Positions 43,906 through 53,164 of a DNA stretch of 64,000 nt are shown piece by piece. This DNA comes from JAVBKV01 sp031553885 (lineage in GTDB: Bacteria; Bacteroidota; Bacteroidia; Bacteroidales; Azobacteroidaceae). The DNA is taken from assembly GCA_031553885.1 (NCBI GenBank), contig JAVBKV010000040.1, positions 100,819-164,818 on the forward strand, given 5' to 3'. The notes under the pieces were generated by a model that made no database searches, was not told where the DNA came from, and saw only the letters and a program-made list of their open reading frames with translations. Every line of letters begins with the position of its first letter. Positions within the stretch are counted from its first letter, which is position 1. Both the position numbers and the translations under genes were made by a program.

Positions 43906-45819
43906 ATGGAAAATTTCGAAAAAAGGTACGAAAAAGTTCCCGTATCTATTTTTGCAGATGCGGAAATTGCTTCTGATCTGGTAGCCAGGCAAGTAGCTTC
44001 CCTGATTCGGGATAAGGCTAGAAAAGGAGAGCGTTGTGTATTGGGTTTGATGGCAGGTTCAACAGGAGTAGGCGTATATGAACACCTGGTTCGTATTCAT
44101 CGTACCGAAAACCTGAGTTTCAGAAATGTGATTGTTTTTAATCTCGACGAATATTATTTTCTGAATAAACAGGAGTTACAAAGTCATTACCGTTACCTGC
44201 ATGAGTATTTATTTCATGAAGTGGATATTTTACCGGATAATATTCATTTGATTCCGGGAGATCTGAAGAAAGAAGACATTACCGCCTTTTGCATGGAGTA
44301 TGAAAAAAAGATTATAGATGCGGGAGGAATTGATCTGCAATTATTGGGTCTGGATGGCCGTGGACAGATCGGTGCGAATGAGCCGGGTTCCATGTTTAAT
44401 TCACGTACCCGACTGATTCGTCTGGATTATGCAACCCGCATGGGTGCGGCAAGCAATTTTTTCGGAGAGGAAAATGTTCCCGATTATTGCATTTCCATGG
44501 GTATCGGGACCATCATGGAAGCTAAACGCATTATTATGATGGCTTGGGGAGAAGGAAAGGCTAAAATCATCAAGAAAATGGTGGAAGGCCCTATTTCCGA
44601 AATGATGCCTGCTTCTGTCCTTCAGAACCATCCGAATGCTTCTTTCATTTTTGACAATGCAGCCGCAGCGGAACTGACCCGTATCAAGACTCCTTGGCTG
44701 ACCGGACCTGTTCGCTGGAACGATAAGCTGGTACGCCGGGCTGTGTTTTGGCTGTGTGCGAAATTGGAAAAACCGATACTGAAACTGACAGACCGTGATT
44801 TTAATGACAGTGGATTGGGAGAGTTGGTTGCTCAGTTTGGTCCTGCTAATAAGATTAATATTAAGGTTTTCAATGACTTGCAGCATACGATTACAGGGTG
44901 GCCTGGAGGTAAACCGAATGCTGATGACAGTACCAGGCCGGAAAGAGAGTTGCCTTTTCCTAAGCGGGTGGTTGTTTTCAGTCCTCACCCCGATGATGAT
45001 GTTATTTCCATGGGAGGAACCCTGGCGCGCTTATCCGAGCATGGCCATGAAGTTCATGTGGCTTATCAGGTTTCAGGTAATATTGCTGTGTTTGACGATG
45101 AAGTTACCCGTTTCCTTGATTTTATCCGGGACATAGCTCCAACGTATAATTTCGATAGCAAAAAGGCAAATGCTGCCTATAAAGAAACGCTTGATTTTTT
45201 CAAGAATAAACATTCCGGACAAGTTGATCTTCCTCAGATTGGTGCATGCAAAGGAGCCATTCGTAAGGGCGAAGCCAAATCGGCCTGCCGTTACCTGGGA
45301 ATTCCCGAAGACCGGATTCATTTTCTGGATTTGCCTTTTTATGAAACAGGTACTGTAAAAAAGAAACCGATAGGAGAAGAGGATATTAAAATCATTGTCG
45401 ATTTGTTGGAAGAAGTAAAACCGCATCAGATTTTTGCGGCAGGAGATCTTTCCGACCCGCACGGAACCCACCGTGTTTGTTTTATCGGAATTTTAGAGGC
45501 TTTGAAACGATTGAAAGGACAGCCCTGGCTGGATGAATGTCGTTTGTGGTTGTACCGGGGAGCCTGGCAGGAATGGGACGTGGCAGAAGTAGATATGGCT
45601 GTGCCCTTGAGCCCCGAAGAAAGCCGGATCAAAAGGATGGCGATTTTTAAACATCAATCCCAAAAGGACCGTCCGTTATTTCCCGGAACCGATCCGCGTG
45701 AATTCTGGCAACGGGCGGAAGAACGCAATCATACGACAGCTGTTACATACGATCAATTGGGAATGGCGGAATATCAGGCCATCGAATTGTTTGTAAGGCA
45801 TTATTTTGAAAATGATTGA
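43906..45819 (+). CDS. Glucosamine-6-phosphate deaminase-like domain fused to a PIG-L-type deacetylase
   Basis: 637 residues. About 1-265 form a NagB-like domain (GLMAGSTGVGVYEHL, FNLDEYYFL, NSRTRLIRLD). The loop that normally reads GRTGHIGFNEP in this fusion family reads LDGRGQIGANEP, so the catalytic His (E. coli H143) is Q154. From about 350 a PIG-L/LmbE deacetylase follows with H361-P-D-D-D (SPHPDDDVISMGG), and a later HGTH pair for zinc. The deacetylase half looks complete. The family works on amino sugars, but deaminase activity here is doubtful. Ends before a strong bidirectional terminator. Confidence 0.85.
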   Translation: MENFEKRYEKVPVSIFADAEIASDLVARQVASLIRDKARKGERCVLGLMAGSTGVGVYEHLVRIHRTENLSFRNVIVFNLDEYYFLNKQELQSHYRYLHEYLFHEVDILPDNIHLIPGDLKKEDITAFCMEYEKKIIDAGGIDLQLLGLDGRGQIGANEPGSMFNSRTRLIRLDYATRMGAASNFFGEENVPDYCISMGIGTIMEAKRIIMMAWGEGKAKIIKKMVEGPISEMMPASVLQNHPNASFIFDNAAAAELTRIKTPWLTGPVRWNDKLVRRAVFWLCAKLEKPILKLTDRDFNDSGLGELVAQFGPANKINIKVFNDLQHTITGWPGGKPNADDSTRPERELPFPKRVVVFSPHPDDDVISMGGTLARLSEHGHEVHVAYQVSGNIAVFDDEVTRFLDFIRDIAPTYNFDSKKANAAYKETLDFFKNKHSGQVDLPQIGACKGAIRKGEAKSACRYLGIPEDRIHFLDLPFYETGTVKKKPIGEEDIKIIVDLLEEVKPHQIFAAGDLSDPHGTHRVCFIGILEALKRLKGQPWLDECRLWLYRGAWQEWDVAEVDMAVPLSPEESRIKRMAIFKHQSQKDRPLFPGTDPREFWQRAEERNHTTAVTYDQLGMAEYQAIELFVRHYFEND

Positions 45820-45831
45820 CAGGTAATGTGA

Positions 45832-45885
45832 TTATATGATAAAAAAAATCCCGGTTGGAAAACCGGGATTTTTTTTATCATATAA
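45832..45885. terminator. Bidirectional terminator, 25-bp perfect stem
   Basis: Left arm 45832-45856, GGAA tetraloop (45857-45860), right arm 45861-45885. The core is AAAAAAAATCCCGGTT with its complement, giving a T8 tract in both directions. It serves the convergent NagB-fusion and DUF4870 genes. Confidence 0.95.
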
Positions 45886-45894
45886 ATTCCTTTT

Positions 45895-46251
45895 TTAAGG
45901 AATGAAGTTGAATTTACCTTCAAACATTTTACCAATGATGGGCAGCGGTTTTTCTTCTCCCTTGGATGCATTGATAATACCGATAATCATCAGTACCAGG
46001 AATACCAGGGAGCAAAGTCCCAGAATCGTAGAAAAAAGTAATCCGATAGCAAGTGAAATCATTCCTAAGATAGTTACAATAATTTGCATTAGAATTCCAT
46101 AAGCAAGAGAAACCAGAAACAATCCGAACGATTGTCTCAAATGATATGAAACCAATGAATCTTTCGCTTGTCCTTTATAAGAAAAAAAAGAAATAAGCCA
46201 TCCGATCGGGGTGAAGATGTAAGCCACTAAGGCCATTGTTTTGTTGTCCAT
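45895..46251 (-). CDS. DUF4870 small membrane protein
   Basis: 118 residues with three hydrophobic segments (TMALVAYIFTPIGWLISFF, LFLVSLAYGILMQIIVTIL, IGLLFSTILGLCSLVFLVL). The opening AYIFTPIGWLISFF and YHLRQSFGLF match DUF4870/Tic20-like membrane proteins. The function is unknown. It is a single gene with a TACTTTTG -7 box (minus strand, 46314-46307). Confidence 0.85.
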   Translation of the reverse strand: MDNKTMALVAYIFTPIGWLISFFSYKGQAKDSLVSYHLRQSFGLFLVSLAYGILMQIIVTILGMISLAIGLLFSTILGLCSLVFLVLMIIGIINASKGEEKPLPIIGKMFEGKFNFIP

Positions 46252-46306
46252 AAAATAAAGTTTTTAATTAGTTGATATAAATTTAGCTTTCATTAATAAA
46301 TATATA

Positions 46307-46314
46307 CAAAAGTA
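46307..46314 (-). promoter_or_regulatory. -7 element of the DUF4870 gene
   Basis: Minus strand TACTTTTG, a match to TAnnTTTG. Confidence 0.4.
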
Positions 46315-46344
46315 ATATATTTTTATGAGCTTACATCTATAACA

Positions 46345-48903
46345 TCAATCTTTTTTAGGATAAAGAGTTTCCCACCATTCCGGCTGGTCTTTTAACCATT
46401 TTGCAAACCAGGCATGGATGGTTTTGTTCCATTCGATTCGTTTCTTGTATCCGTAGATGGCATGATTTTCTCCTTCCACCTGGATGAATTCAACAGTCTT
46501 TCCCAAAATCTTAAGCGCATTGTACATCTGGATACTTTCTCCCAGAGGAACATTGGTATCTACGTTACCGTGTAAAAGTAATAAAGGAGTATTGATCTTG
46601 TCGGCATGAAACAACGGGCTTTGTTCTACATATAACCGGGGATTATTCCAGGGGAAACTTCCGGCACTCGCGGCTCCGCTGTAAGCATATCCCCAGTAGC
46701 CTTCACCCCAGTAACTGGCTATGGAACTGATGCCTGCATGAGAAATGGCAGCCGCAAAAATATTCGTTTGTGTTTGCAGGTATTGAGTCATAAATCCTCC
46801 ATAGGAAGCTCCGATACAACCGATTTTTTTACTGTCAACAAAAGCGTGCTCGGCGCAGAACTTTTTAGTTCCTTCGATGATTTCATCAGCAGTTACTTTT
46901 CCCCAGGCGTTGACATGGCGGGCTGCAAATTCCTGCCCAAAACCGGTCGTTCCACTCGGTTGGAGCGTGTAAACAACATAACCCATAGCGGCATAAGTGT
47001 GCAACGGATAGGTGCTTTCAAACACCCGTGTAGTCGGAGATGTACCTCCGTAATAATAAACGATCATCGGATATTTTTTATCCGGATCAAAATTGTAAGG
47101 CAGGTAATAGCGTCCGTAAATGGTACTTCCATCGGAAGATGTAAAATCCCAGTCTTTTACAGGACCGAGTCCCAGCTTATCCAACTGACTTTTGAACGGA
47201 TCAGCGAGCAATGTGCTCTTTCCGGATTTTAGGTCATAGCTGTACAGCCGGTAAGCATTGGAAACACTTTCTCCGCGAAATAGTGCTACGGGGGATTTTT
47301 CAGCAACCTGAAATCCGGCAATCATATCTTCCGGCAGGTTTAACTTGCTGAACTGATCGGATTTTATATCGTATGAGTAAATCTGTACCCGGTCTTTATC
47401 CTCTGTAGTAAAATAAATCTTCTGATCCCAGGTCGACCATTTACTTCCCGAAATACTGGGATTAAAGTTTGTGGTTATCGCTTTTGCCTTTCTGCTTTTT
47501 TTGTCCCAAATAAAAGCCTGGTTGTCATAAGTATTGGAAATTTGTCCCGGTTTGATGTTTTCTCCGATTCCCTCGAAAGCTTCCGGTCCCCCTGTGATTA
47601 AAAGTTGTTGGTCGTCAGGAGAATAAGAAGCACTGGAAATGAACCGGTCCTGGATCAGCGTATCTATTTTCAAGGTTTGCAGGTCCATTTCATAGAGAAT
47701 TTTTTTACTGAAAGGCCGTTCGGTGATATCTTCCTGATAGGTTGTGAACAATGCTTTTTTACTATCGTTACTGATATCGCTCAGGTAGGTATTGGTCTTT
47801 CCGAAAGTCAGCCGTTGCAGGCTTTTATCGTTGAATGTATAAAGGTATAACGAATAGCGTCCTCTGTAGGATCCGGCCCTGTCACTGGGAGATAACAGGC
47901 GTTTGAGGTCTCCTTTATCGGCAGGGATTTCTTCCCGGATTCCGATAATCAGGAAGCGGCTGTCCGGGGAAAAAGAATAAGAATCAAACCGGATTCCTTC
48001 TGCAAGTGTTGTTTCTTCCAGGGTAGCCGGATCGAATTGAATGAGGTCTTTGTCTTTTACGCCGTCTCTGGAATAAACAATCAGTTCTGAATTGGGAATC
48101 CAGGATGGGCGTACGGAAGAGGGAAAGCGATACAGAATTTTATTGGTTTTTACCTCTCTCAGCTCGGTTACTCCGGAACCATTTCCACCGAGCAACGTAT
48201 TATAAAAACTTACAATGCAATATTTTCCTCCGGGAGAGAGGTTGGAACCGGAAAGCCTGTTTCCTTCTATGATATCGTTGATTTTGATTCTCCTTGGTGC
48301 ATCCAGGGAAACTGTCAGCCGGGATAACGAATCTTTTTTTGCCGGGGCCAGGGTTACTTTAATAGCTGATTCATTGAAGTTTTTAACAGCAACCAGTCGC
48401 TTGATCACGATTTCATGACGGGTAGGTTCCAATGCTAAATCGATTTCAATATTTTGGGCCTTGGATAAGCTGTCTTCCTGAGTTTCTTTACTCTTTTCTT
48501 TTTTATCGTTGATGTAAACTTCAAGCATATCCGTACAGGAGATTGTTAATTTGGCCTTGCAATACCGGTCGGCATCGATATTGAAGGATAATAACTGCAA
48601 GGCTTTGTCCTGATCAGGCTTTTGGGCATCCCAGGGGGCAAAAGGAAGACTGACGATCCCGGAAGTATCTGCATTTAGTCTTTCCTTACTTGTGAAAACC
48701 TCATCAAAATTGATCTGACTCTGAAGCAGGTCTTTTTTTTCAAATTTCTTATTGTTGATGTCAACACTGTCAATAAGTACAGGTGTATAAACCGGGATCA
48801 AACGGGAACACTTGAATTGTTCGATTTTCATTTCCTGTTGGGAGAAACTGCAGATCGCAATATGAAAAAAGACAACTGTCAGGAGTAAATAACGTTGTTT
48901 CAT
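46345..48903 (-). CDS. S9-family serine peptidase (prolyl oligopeptidase clan), secreted
   Basis: 852 residues from the ATG at 48903 (MKQRYLLLTVVFFHIAIC), which starts a signal peptide; the longer reading has no such start. A beta-propeller (about 230-560, with TNTYLSDISNDSKKALFTTY) precedes an alpha/beta-hydrolase domain. The nucleophile is S700 in GASYGGFM, Asp in HGNVDTNVP and His in GENHAIYGY. It probably trims peptides in the periplasm or on the surface; asaccharolytic relatives use such peptidases to feed on peptides. Followed by 80 bp to ispE on the same strand. Confidence 0.92.
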   Translation of the reverse strand: MKQRYLLLTVVFFHIAICSFSQQEMKIEQFKCSRLIPVYTPVLIDSVDINNKKFEKKDLLQSQINFDEVFTSKERLNADTSGIVSLPFAPWDAQKPDQDKALQLLSFNIDADRYCKAKLTISCTDMLEVYINDKKEKSKETQEDSLSKAQNIEIDLALEPTRHEIVIKRLVAVKNFNESAIKVTLAPAKKDSLSRLTVSLDAPRRIKINDIIEGNRLSGSNLSPGGKYCIVSFYNTLLGGNGSGVTELREVKTNKILYRFPSSVRPSWIPNSELIVYSRDGVKDKDLIQFDPATLEETTLAEGIRFDSYSFSPDSRFLIIGIREEIPADKGDLKRLLSPSDRAGSYRGRYSLYLYTFNDKSLQRLTFGKTNTYLSDISNDSKKALFTTYQEDITERPFSKKILYEMDLQTLKIDTLIQDRFISSASYSPDDQQLLITGGPEAFEGIGENIKPGQISNTYDNQAFIWDKKSRKAKAITTNFNPSISGSKWSTWDQKIYFTTEDKDRVQIYSYDIKSDQFSKLNLPEDMIAGFQVAEKSPVALFRGESVSNAYRLYSYDLKSGKSTLLADPFKSQLDKLGLGPVKDWDFTSSDGSTIYGRYYLPYNFDPDKKYPMIVYYYGGTSPTTRVFESTYPLHTYAAMGYVVYTLQPSGTTGFGQEFAARHVNAWGKVTADEIIEGTKKFCAEHAFVDSKKIGCIGASYGGFMTQYLQTQTNIFAAAISHAGISSIASYWGEGYWGYAYSGAASAGSFPWNNPRLYVEQSPLFHADKINTPLLLLHGNVDTNVPLGESIQMYNALKILGKTVEFIQVEGENHAIYGYKKRIEWNKTIHAWFAKWLKDQPEWWETLYPKKD

Positions 48904-48983
48904 AAAATATATAGGATTTAAATAATCATCTTCCCACAAAAGTAGTAAAAGCCGGCAGACTTTCAAAAGAAACGCTTCCGGTA

Positions 48984-49781
48984 TTACTTTAAATGAAGTA
49001 TATAGGCTTCAGGCAGTACGGGTTTTACGTTGAAAATTCCGAAGACACTTGAACCGGATCCGGACATAGAGGCGTAAAGTGCGCCGGCATTGTATAGTTT
49101 TTCTTTGGTTTCCTGTATGCCGGGATACTTAGCAAATATGCCTGGTTCAAAATCATTAAAAAGCAGGTCTTTCCAGGTTTCGACCGGTTTACGGATGCAG
49201 TCTCTTAAATCGTTGGCCGGCCGTTGAGGCTTAACATTGGCGTAAGCTTCTTTGGTAGAAACATGAATATCCGGTTTGATAAGGGCCATATAATAACCCT
49301 TCAGGGAAAGGTTGACCGGTGTGAAAATGGTTCCGATTCCTTCTGCAAATACCGGCTGGTTTTGGATGAAGAACGGACAATCGGCACCCAATTGTGCTGC
49401 GAGTTGCTCCAATTGATTGATAGAGAGGTTTAGTCCTGCATAATCATTGATCAGTTTCAGCATAAAAGCAGCATCGGCCGATCCGCCGCCCAGGCCTGCA
49501 CCCATAGGGATATTTTTTCTGAGATAAATATCTGTTTCGGGAAACGAATATTGTTGCCTCAATAAGTTATAGGCTTTAATAACCAGGTTATCCCCAGAAT
49601 TTCCGTCTACCGGCATCCCCGTTTGGGTAAACACCCCTTTTTCTCCCCGGGCAGGAACAATCTCCAGTGCATCACAAAGATCAATCGGATAAAAGATCGT
49701 TTCTATATTGTGATATCCATCCTCCCGTTTGGATACAATGTGGAGACCCAGGTTGATTTTAGCATTCGGAAAGCAAATCAT
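48984..49781 (-). CDS. ispE: 4-diphosphocytidyl-2-C-methyl-D-erythritol kinase
   Basis: 265 residues. ATP-dependent kinase of the MEP pathway, acting after IspD. GHMP-kinase marks: FPNAKINLGLHIVSKREDGYH at the N terminus, the ATP loop PMGAGLGGGSADAAFML (about 92-108), and the C-terminal ASMSGSGSSVFGIF. Complete. Its start overlaps the stop of the EamA transporter by 4 bp. Confidence 0.96.
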   Translation of the reverse strand: MICFPNAKINLGLHIVSKREDGYHNIETIFYPIDLCDALEIVPARGEKGVFTQTGMPVDGNSGDNLVIKAYNLLRQQYSFPETDIYLRKNIPMGAGLGGGSADAAFMLKLINDYAGLNLSINQLEQLAAQLGADCPFFIQNQPVFAEGIGTIFTPVNLSLKGYYMALIKPDIHVSTKEAYANVKPQRPANDLRDCIRKPVETWKDLLFNDFEPGIFAKYPGIQETKEKLYNAGALYASMSGSGSSVFGIFNVKPVLPEAYILHLK

Positions 49782-50734
49782 GACAGTTGTTTTTGATCCA
49801 GTAATTCTTTTTTAAGTTCTTTTTCCACATCTTCTCTGGATTTACTTACCGTTACCAGGTATACTCCAAGGAAGATCAGCAATCCGGAACCGATTTTTTC
49901 CCAGGTAATTTCTCCCTGTCCGACCAATGCAGCAACCAGAGATGCGATGATTGGTTGCAGGTAGTTGTACATACTGACGGTTGTGGGACGGATTCGTTTT
50001 AATGCCATGGGAATCATGAGGTATGTGATGAATGTGGCTCCGAAAAGTACATAAAAAATACGTAACAACACCTGTATATCGTATGGAGCCGTGAATGCCG
50101 TCGCATGAATCAGATTTTCATAATCCAATGGTAGCAGTACCAGGGTCGAGAAAAGAAACATCCATTTCATGACGGTAACAGCACTGTATTTCTGTGTTAA
50201 CGGTTTCGCAAGAACTAAGTAAATTGCATAAGAAAATCCACTGGCAATTACCATGAAATTTCCCATGGTGTTACTGCTCTCTCCTCCGGTATCGATCGGA
50301 TGGTGGCCGGAAAGTACCAGTAAAATAGCTCCCAATGCCCCTATAACGACTCCTCCCGCTTTTTTAAACGTGATGGGTTCTTTTAATAAGAGGAAAGCAA
50401 ATATCATGACAAACATCGGGGTGCACGTCACCAAAATGGAAGCATCGACCGGGGAAGTGGTATTCAATCCCACAATAAAAAAGGACTGGTTGATGGCGAT
50501 ACCCAGCATTCCGCAAAGGGCCAGTAGTCCGATATCTTTTTTCTCGACTTTTTCCCTCGGAACAAATAAAGAAGTAATCCAAAAGGCAATGCAGGCGAAT
50601 AAAATACGGGCAAGGGTCAGGCCTTCCGGGGAAATCTGCTCAAACAGAAGGGATTTTGATACAATCATATTCACGGCAAAAATGATATTGACGAATGCAA
50701 TAATCAAATGCCCTTGTAATTTTACCTTATTCAT
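49778..50734 (-). CDS. EamA/DMT-family inner-membrane transporter
   Basis: 318 residues with ten membrane helices in two repeats (EamA domains about 9-142 and 158-300). NSF/PMFVMIFAFLLLKEPITFKK and the second YNYLQPIIASLVAAL are typical of the family. Substrates of DMT exporters are amino acids, purines or drugs; none can be named. The ispE start overlaps its stop, so the two genes are coupled. Confidence 0.9.
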   Translation of the reverse strand: MNKVKLQGHLIIAFVNIIFAVNMIVSKSLLFEQISPEGLTLARILFACIAFWITSLFVPREKVEKKDIGLLALCGMLGIAINQSFFIVGLNTTSPVDASILVTCTPMFVMIFAFLLLKEPITFKKAGGVVIGALGAILLVLSGHHPIDTGGESSNTMGNFMVIASGFSYAIYLVLAKPLTQKYSAVTVMKWMFLFSTLVLLPLDYENLIHATAFTAPYDIQVLLRIFYVLFGATFITYLMIPMALKRIRPTTVSMYNYLQPIIASLVAALVGQGEITWEKIGSGLLIFLGVYLVTVSKSREDVEKELKKELLDQKQLS

Positions 50735-50756
50735 AGCTGAAATTATATTTCGCCTG

Positions 50757-50794
50757 CAAAGTTAGCATTAATAATCGGGAAATACTTATCTTTG
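50757..50794. promoter_or_regulatory. Divergent -7 elements for the transporter-ispE unit and asparaginase
   Basis: Minus strand TAACTTTG (50764-50757), 23 bp before the transporter start. Plus strand TATCTTTG (50787-50794), about 57 bp before the asparaginase ATG. Confidence 0.45.
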
Positions 50795-50850
50795 TGCCGG
50801 AGACTTGGGGGTTGACTATATGATGTTTATTTTTTGGTTTTTTGAATATT

Positions 50851-51891
50851 ATGTTAGATCATAATGCGTCTGTATTGTTGGTTTATACCGGTGGAACTAT
50901 CGGAATGATAGAAGATCCGGAATCCGGAGCGTTGAGGGCATTTGATTTCGGTCATTTAAAAGAGTATGCTCCGGAACTGAAACGTTTCCGGTTTACGATC
51001 GACTCGATCCAGTTTAATCCTCCGATTGATTCTTCGGATATGGATGCTGAGGGATGGCGTCAGTTGGTGAGGATCATTGAGGATAATTATGATAAATACG
51101 ATGGCTTTGTTATTCTTCATGGTACAGACACGATGGCGTATTCGGCTTCAGCGTTGAGCTTTATGCTGGAAAATCTGAACAAGCCGGTTATCCTGACCGG
51201 ATCCCAGCTTCCGATTGGAAAAATACGTACGGATGGGAAAGAAAATCTGATTACAGCGCTGGAAATAGCGGTGGATAAAGACGAAGAGGGGAGGGCATTG
51301 GTTCCGGAAGTTTGTATTTTTTTTCAGAATATCTTGTTGAGAGGAAACCGGACTACCAAGGTCAATGCGGAAAACTTCAAGGCTTTTCAATCCTTTAATT
51401 ACCCGTTGCTGGCTGAAGCGGGTACACACATTAAATATGACCATCGTCTGATTAACCGTCCTCCGGTCGGAAGGTTGCCTCAGTTTCACTACTGGTTGGA
51501 TCCGAATGTGACCATACTTAAAATGTTTCCCGGCATATCTCCGGACTCCGTTCGGGCTGTAATGAACATCCCCAATCTGAAAGGAGTTGTACTGGAAACG
51601 TACGGGACCGGAAATGTGCCTAACCGGAAATGCTTTTTAGATAGTATAGAAGAAGCTGTAAAAAGAGGTATCGTTGTATTGAATGTGACTCAGTGTGCCG
51701 CCGGTTCTGTGGATATGGACCGTTACCTGGCCGGCAAGATACTGGAAGATATCGGAGTGCTTTCCGGCTATGATATTACTACGGAGGCTGCGGTTACAAA
51801 ACTCATGTTTTTGTTTGGACACGGCTTGAACATAGAGCAGGTTAAAGAGCAGGTATCCCGTTCTTTGAGTGGAGAAATTACAGTAGCTTAG
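50851..51891 (+). CDS. ansA: Type I (cytoplasmic) L-asparaginase
   Basis: 346 residues from the ATG at 50851; a TTG three codons upstream is also possible. Hydrolyses asparagine to aspartate and ammonia. First catalytic Thr in VYTGGTIGM; second block VILHGTDTMAYSASAL with Thr-Asp; the Lys block is RGNRTTKVNA. No signal peptide, so it is the cytoplasmic form. It is convergent with the following sigma-module gene, only 10 bp between stops, without a clear terminator. Confidence 0.93.
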   Translation: MLDHNASVLLVYTGGTIGMIEDPESGALRAFDFGHLKEYAPELKRFRFTIDSIQFNPPIDSSDMDAEGWRQLVRIIEDNYDKYDGFVILHGTDTMAYSASALSFMLENLNKPVILTGSQLPIGKIRTDGKENLITALEIAVDKDEEGRALVPEVCIFFQNILLRGNRTTKVNAENFKAFQSFNYPLLAEAGTHIKYDHRLINRPPVGRLPQFHYWLDPNVTILKMFPGISPDSVRAVMNIPNLKGVVLETYGTGNVPNRKCFLDSIEEAVKRGIVVLNVTQCAAGSVDMDRYLAGKILEDIGVLSGYDITTEAAVTKLMFLFGHGLNIEQVKEQVSRSLSGEITVA

Positions 51892-51901
51892 TAGTACAAT
51901 A

Positions 51902-53164
51902 TCAATAAGTTAATCGTATTCCTACCTGGAGGTTAAAGTTTGTCGGCGAATCTTTTCTTATCGTCATAACATCGCTTTTATCATCGAAATAATAACTGAC
52001 TCCCGGTTCAATAAACAAGCCGAGGTGATCGAACAGTTTGTAGTTAATACCTATATTTCCAAACACGGACCATTGTAATTCGGGAACATTGATCTCGTCG
52101 ACAGACATTTGTTGGTTATTGATCGTTTTAGTTTGTCCATATATATTTTTTTCCAGCATGGTTCCTGCTGCTACATAAGCAGACAGCCGGTCGGTATTGA
52201 AAAAGGAGTAGATGCCTTTGAGCGGTATCCCTAAATAATGCAGGTCGATGTCTTTTTCCTGTAATTCTCCTCTAATCGTGCTGTACGTTTCATTGGTAGA
52301 CAAATAGGTATAGCTTAATCCTGTTTCGACCGCCCAGTTATCTGTGAGGTATTTCCGTATGGAGAAACTTACAGAGACCGGGAGTTTGTATTTATACTCG
52401 ACCGGATTCTGATTATCCCATTTATTTTTAATATTCTCTCCCAGGAGGTTGGTGTATTTAGGACTTCCGACCTCACTACTATAAGATGGAGAGTTGTACA
52501 TTACCGGCGTGGGTTCTCCGTTCTTCATTTCCGGTGCAGATCCGGAATTTCCTAAAGCCAGAGCGTACGCAATTTTCCGTGTTTTCTTTTTGGAAGGGCT
52601 GTGCCAAAGATCGGAATCTTTGTTTTCTGCCATGTCCGGGATTAATTTTCTGGACTCTCTTTCCGCTTTCTTCTCTTTGATCTCTTCTTTTACTTCTTCC
52701 TTTTGTCCTTGAGGTACTGCGATATCTTTATTTTTATTTTTATCTTCCGGTTTATCAGAAACGTTCACATCCGGATCTGCGCTAGAAGCAGAAACTTTAG
52801 GGGAAGCCTTTTTTTGCTGTATCAGGATTTGTTGGTTGGTAACGACATCCTTTTCCGGCTGCGGATTAGAAAAAGCCTGCAACTCTTTTGTTTCCGGACG
52901 GTCTTTTGTATTGGTTTCCTTTTGCACGATTGCTATGGTCGTAGCCTTTTTTTCTGGTAGCAGAAACAATCCCAATGAAAGCAGCAGGAGAATGGAGGCT
53001 GCTATTCCGCTCCACATCCAGACGGTTTGTTTTCTCCGGAATGGTTGTATAGATGGAGGTAAGTCCTTCTCGATCGAAGCCCAGATGTCTTGCTCTACCG
53101 GCAATTCATAGTCCTTCACTCGTTTCCGGAACAATTTGATTAATATGTCATCGTTATTACTCAT
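51902..53164 (-). CDS. Membrane-anchored protein with C-terminal outer-membrane barrel-like domain, ECF partner
   Basis: 420 residues. A cytoplasmic N terminus (about 1-46, acidic and helical like an anti-sigma domain) is followed by one membrane helix (48-68, WSGIAASILLLLSLGLFLL), a long Lys/Glu-rich periplasmic linker (about 75-200), and about 180 residues of beta-strands that look like an outer-membrane beta-barrel (YKLPVSVSFSIRKYL, WAVETGLSYTYLS, LGLFIEPGVSYYF). The design would span from cytoplasm to outer membrane. Its start overlaps the ECF sigma stop by 8 bp. The anti-sigma role is inferred. Confidence 0.7.
   Translation of the reverse strand: MSNNDDILIKLFRKRVKDYELPVEQDIWASIEKDLPPSIQPFRRKQTVWMWSGIAASILLLLSLGLFLLPEKKATTIAIVQKETNTKDRPETKELQAFSNPQPEKDVVTNQQILIQQKKASPKVSASSADPDVNVSDKPEDKNKNKDIAVPQGQKEEVKEEIKEKKAERESRKLIPDMAENKDSDLWHSPSKKKTRKIAYALALGNSGSAPEMKNGEPTPVMYNSPSYSSEVGSPKYTNLLGENIKNKWDNQNPVEYKYKLPVSVSFSIRKYLTDNWAVETGLSYTYLSTNETYSTIRGELQEKDIDLHYLGIPLKGIYSFFNTDRLSAYVAAGTMLEKNIYGQTKTINNQQMSVDEINVPELQWSVFGNIGINYKLFDHLGLFIEPGVSYYFDDKSDVMTIRKDSPTNFNLQVGIRLTY

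Noticed and set aside
44401..44988. 195-residue minus-strand open frame opposite the NagB fusion
   Set aside because: Shadow frame with no family features, inside conserved coding sequence.
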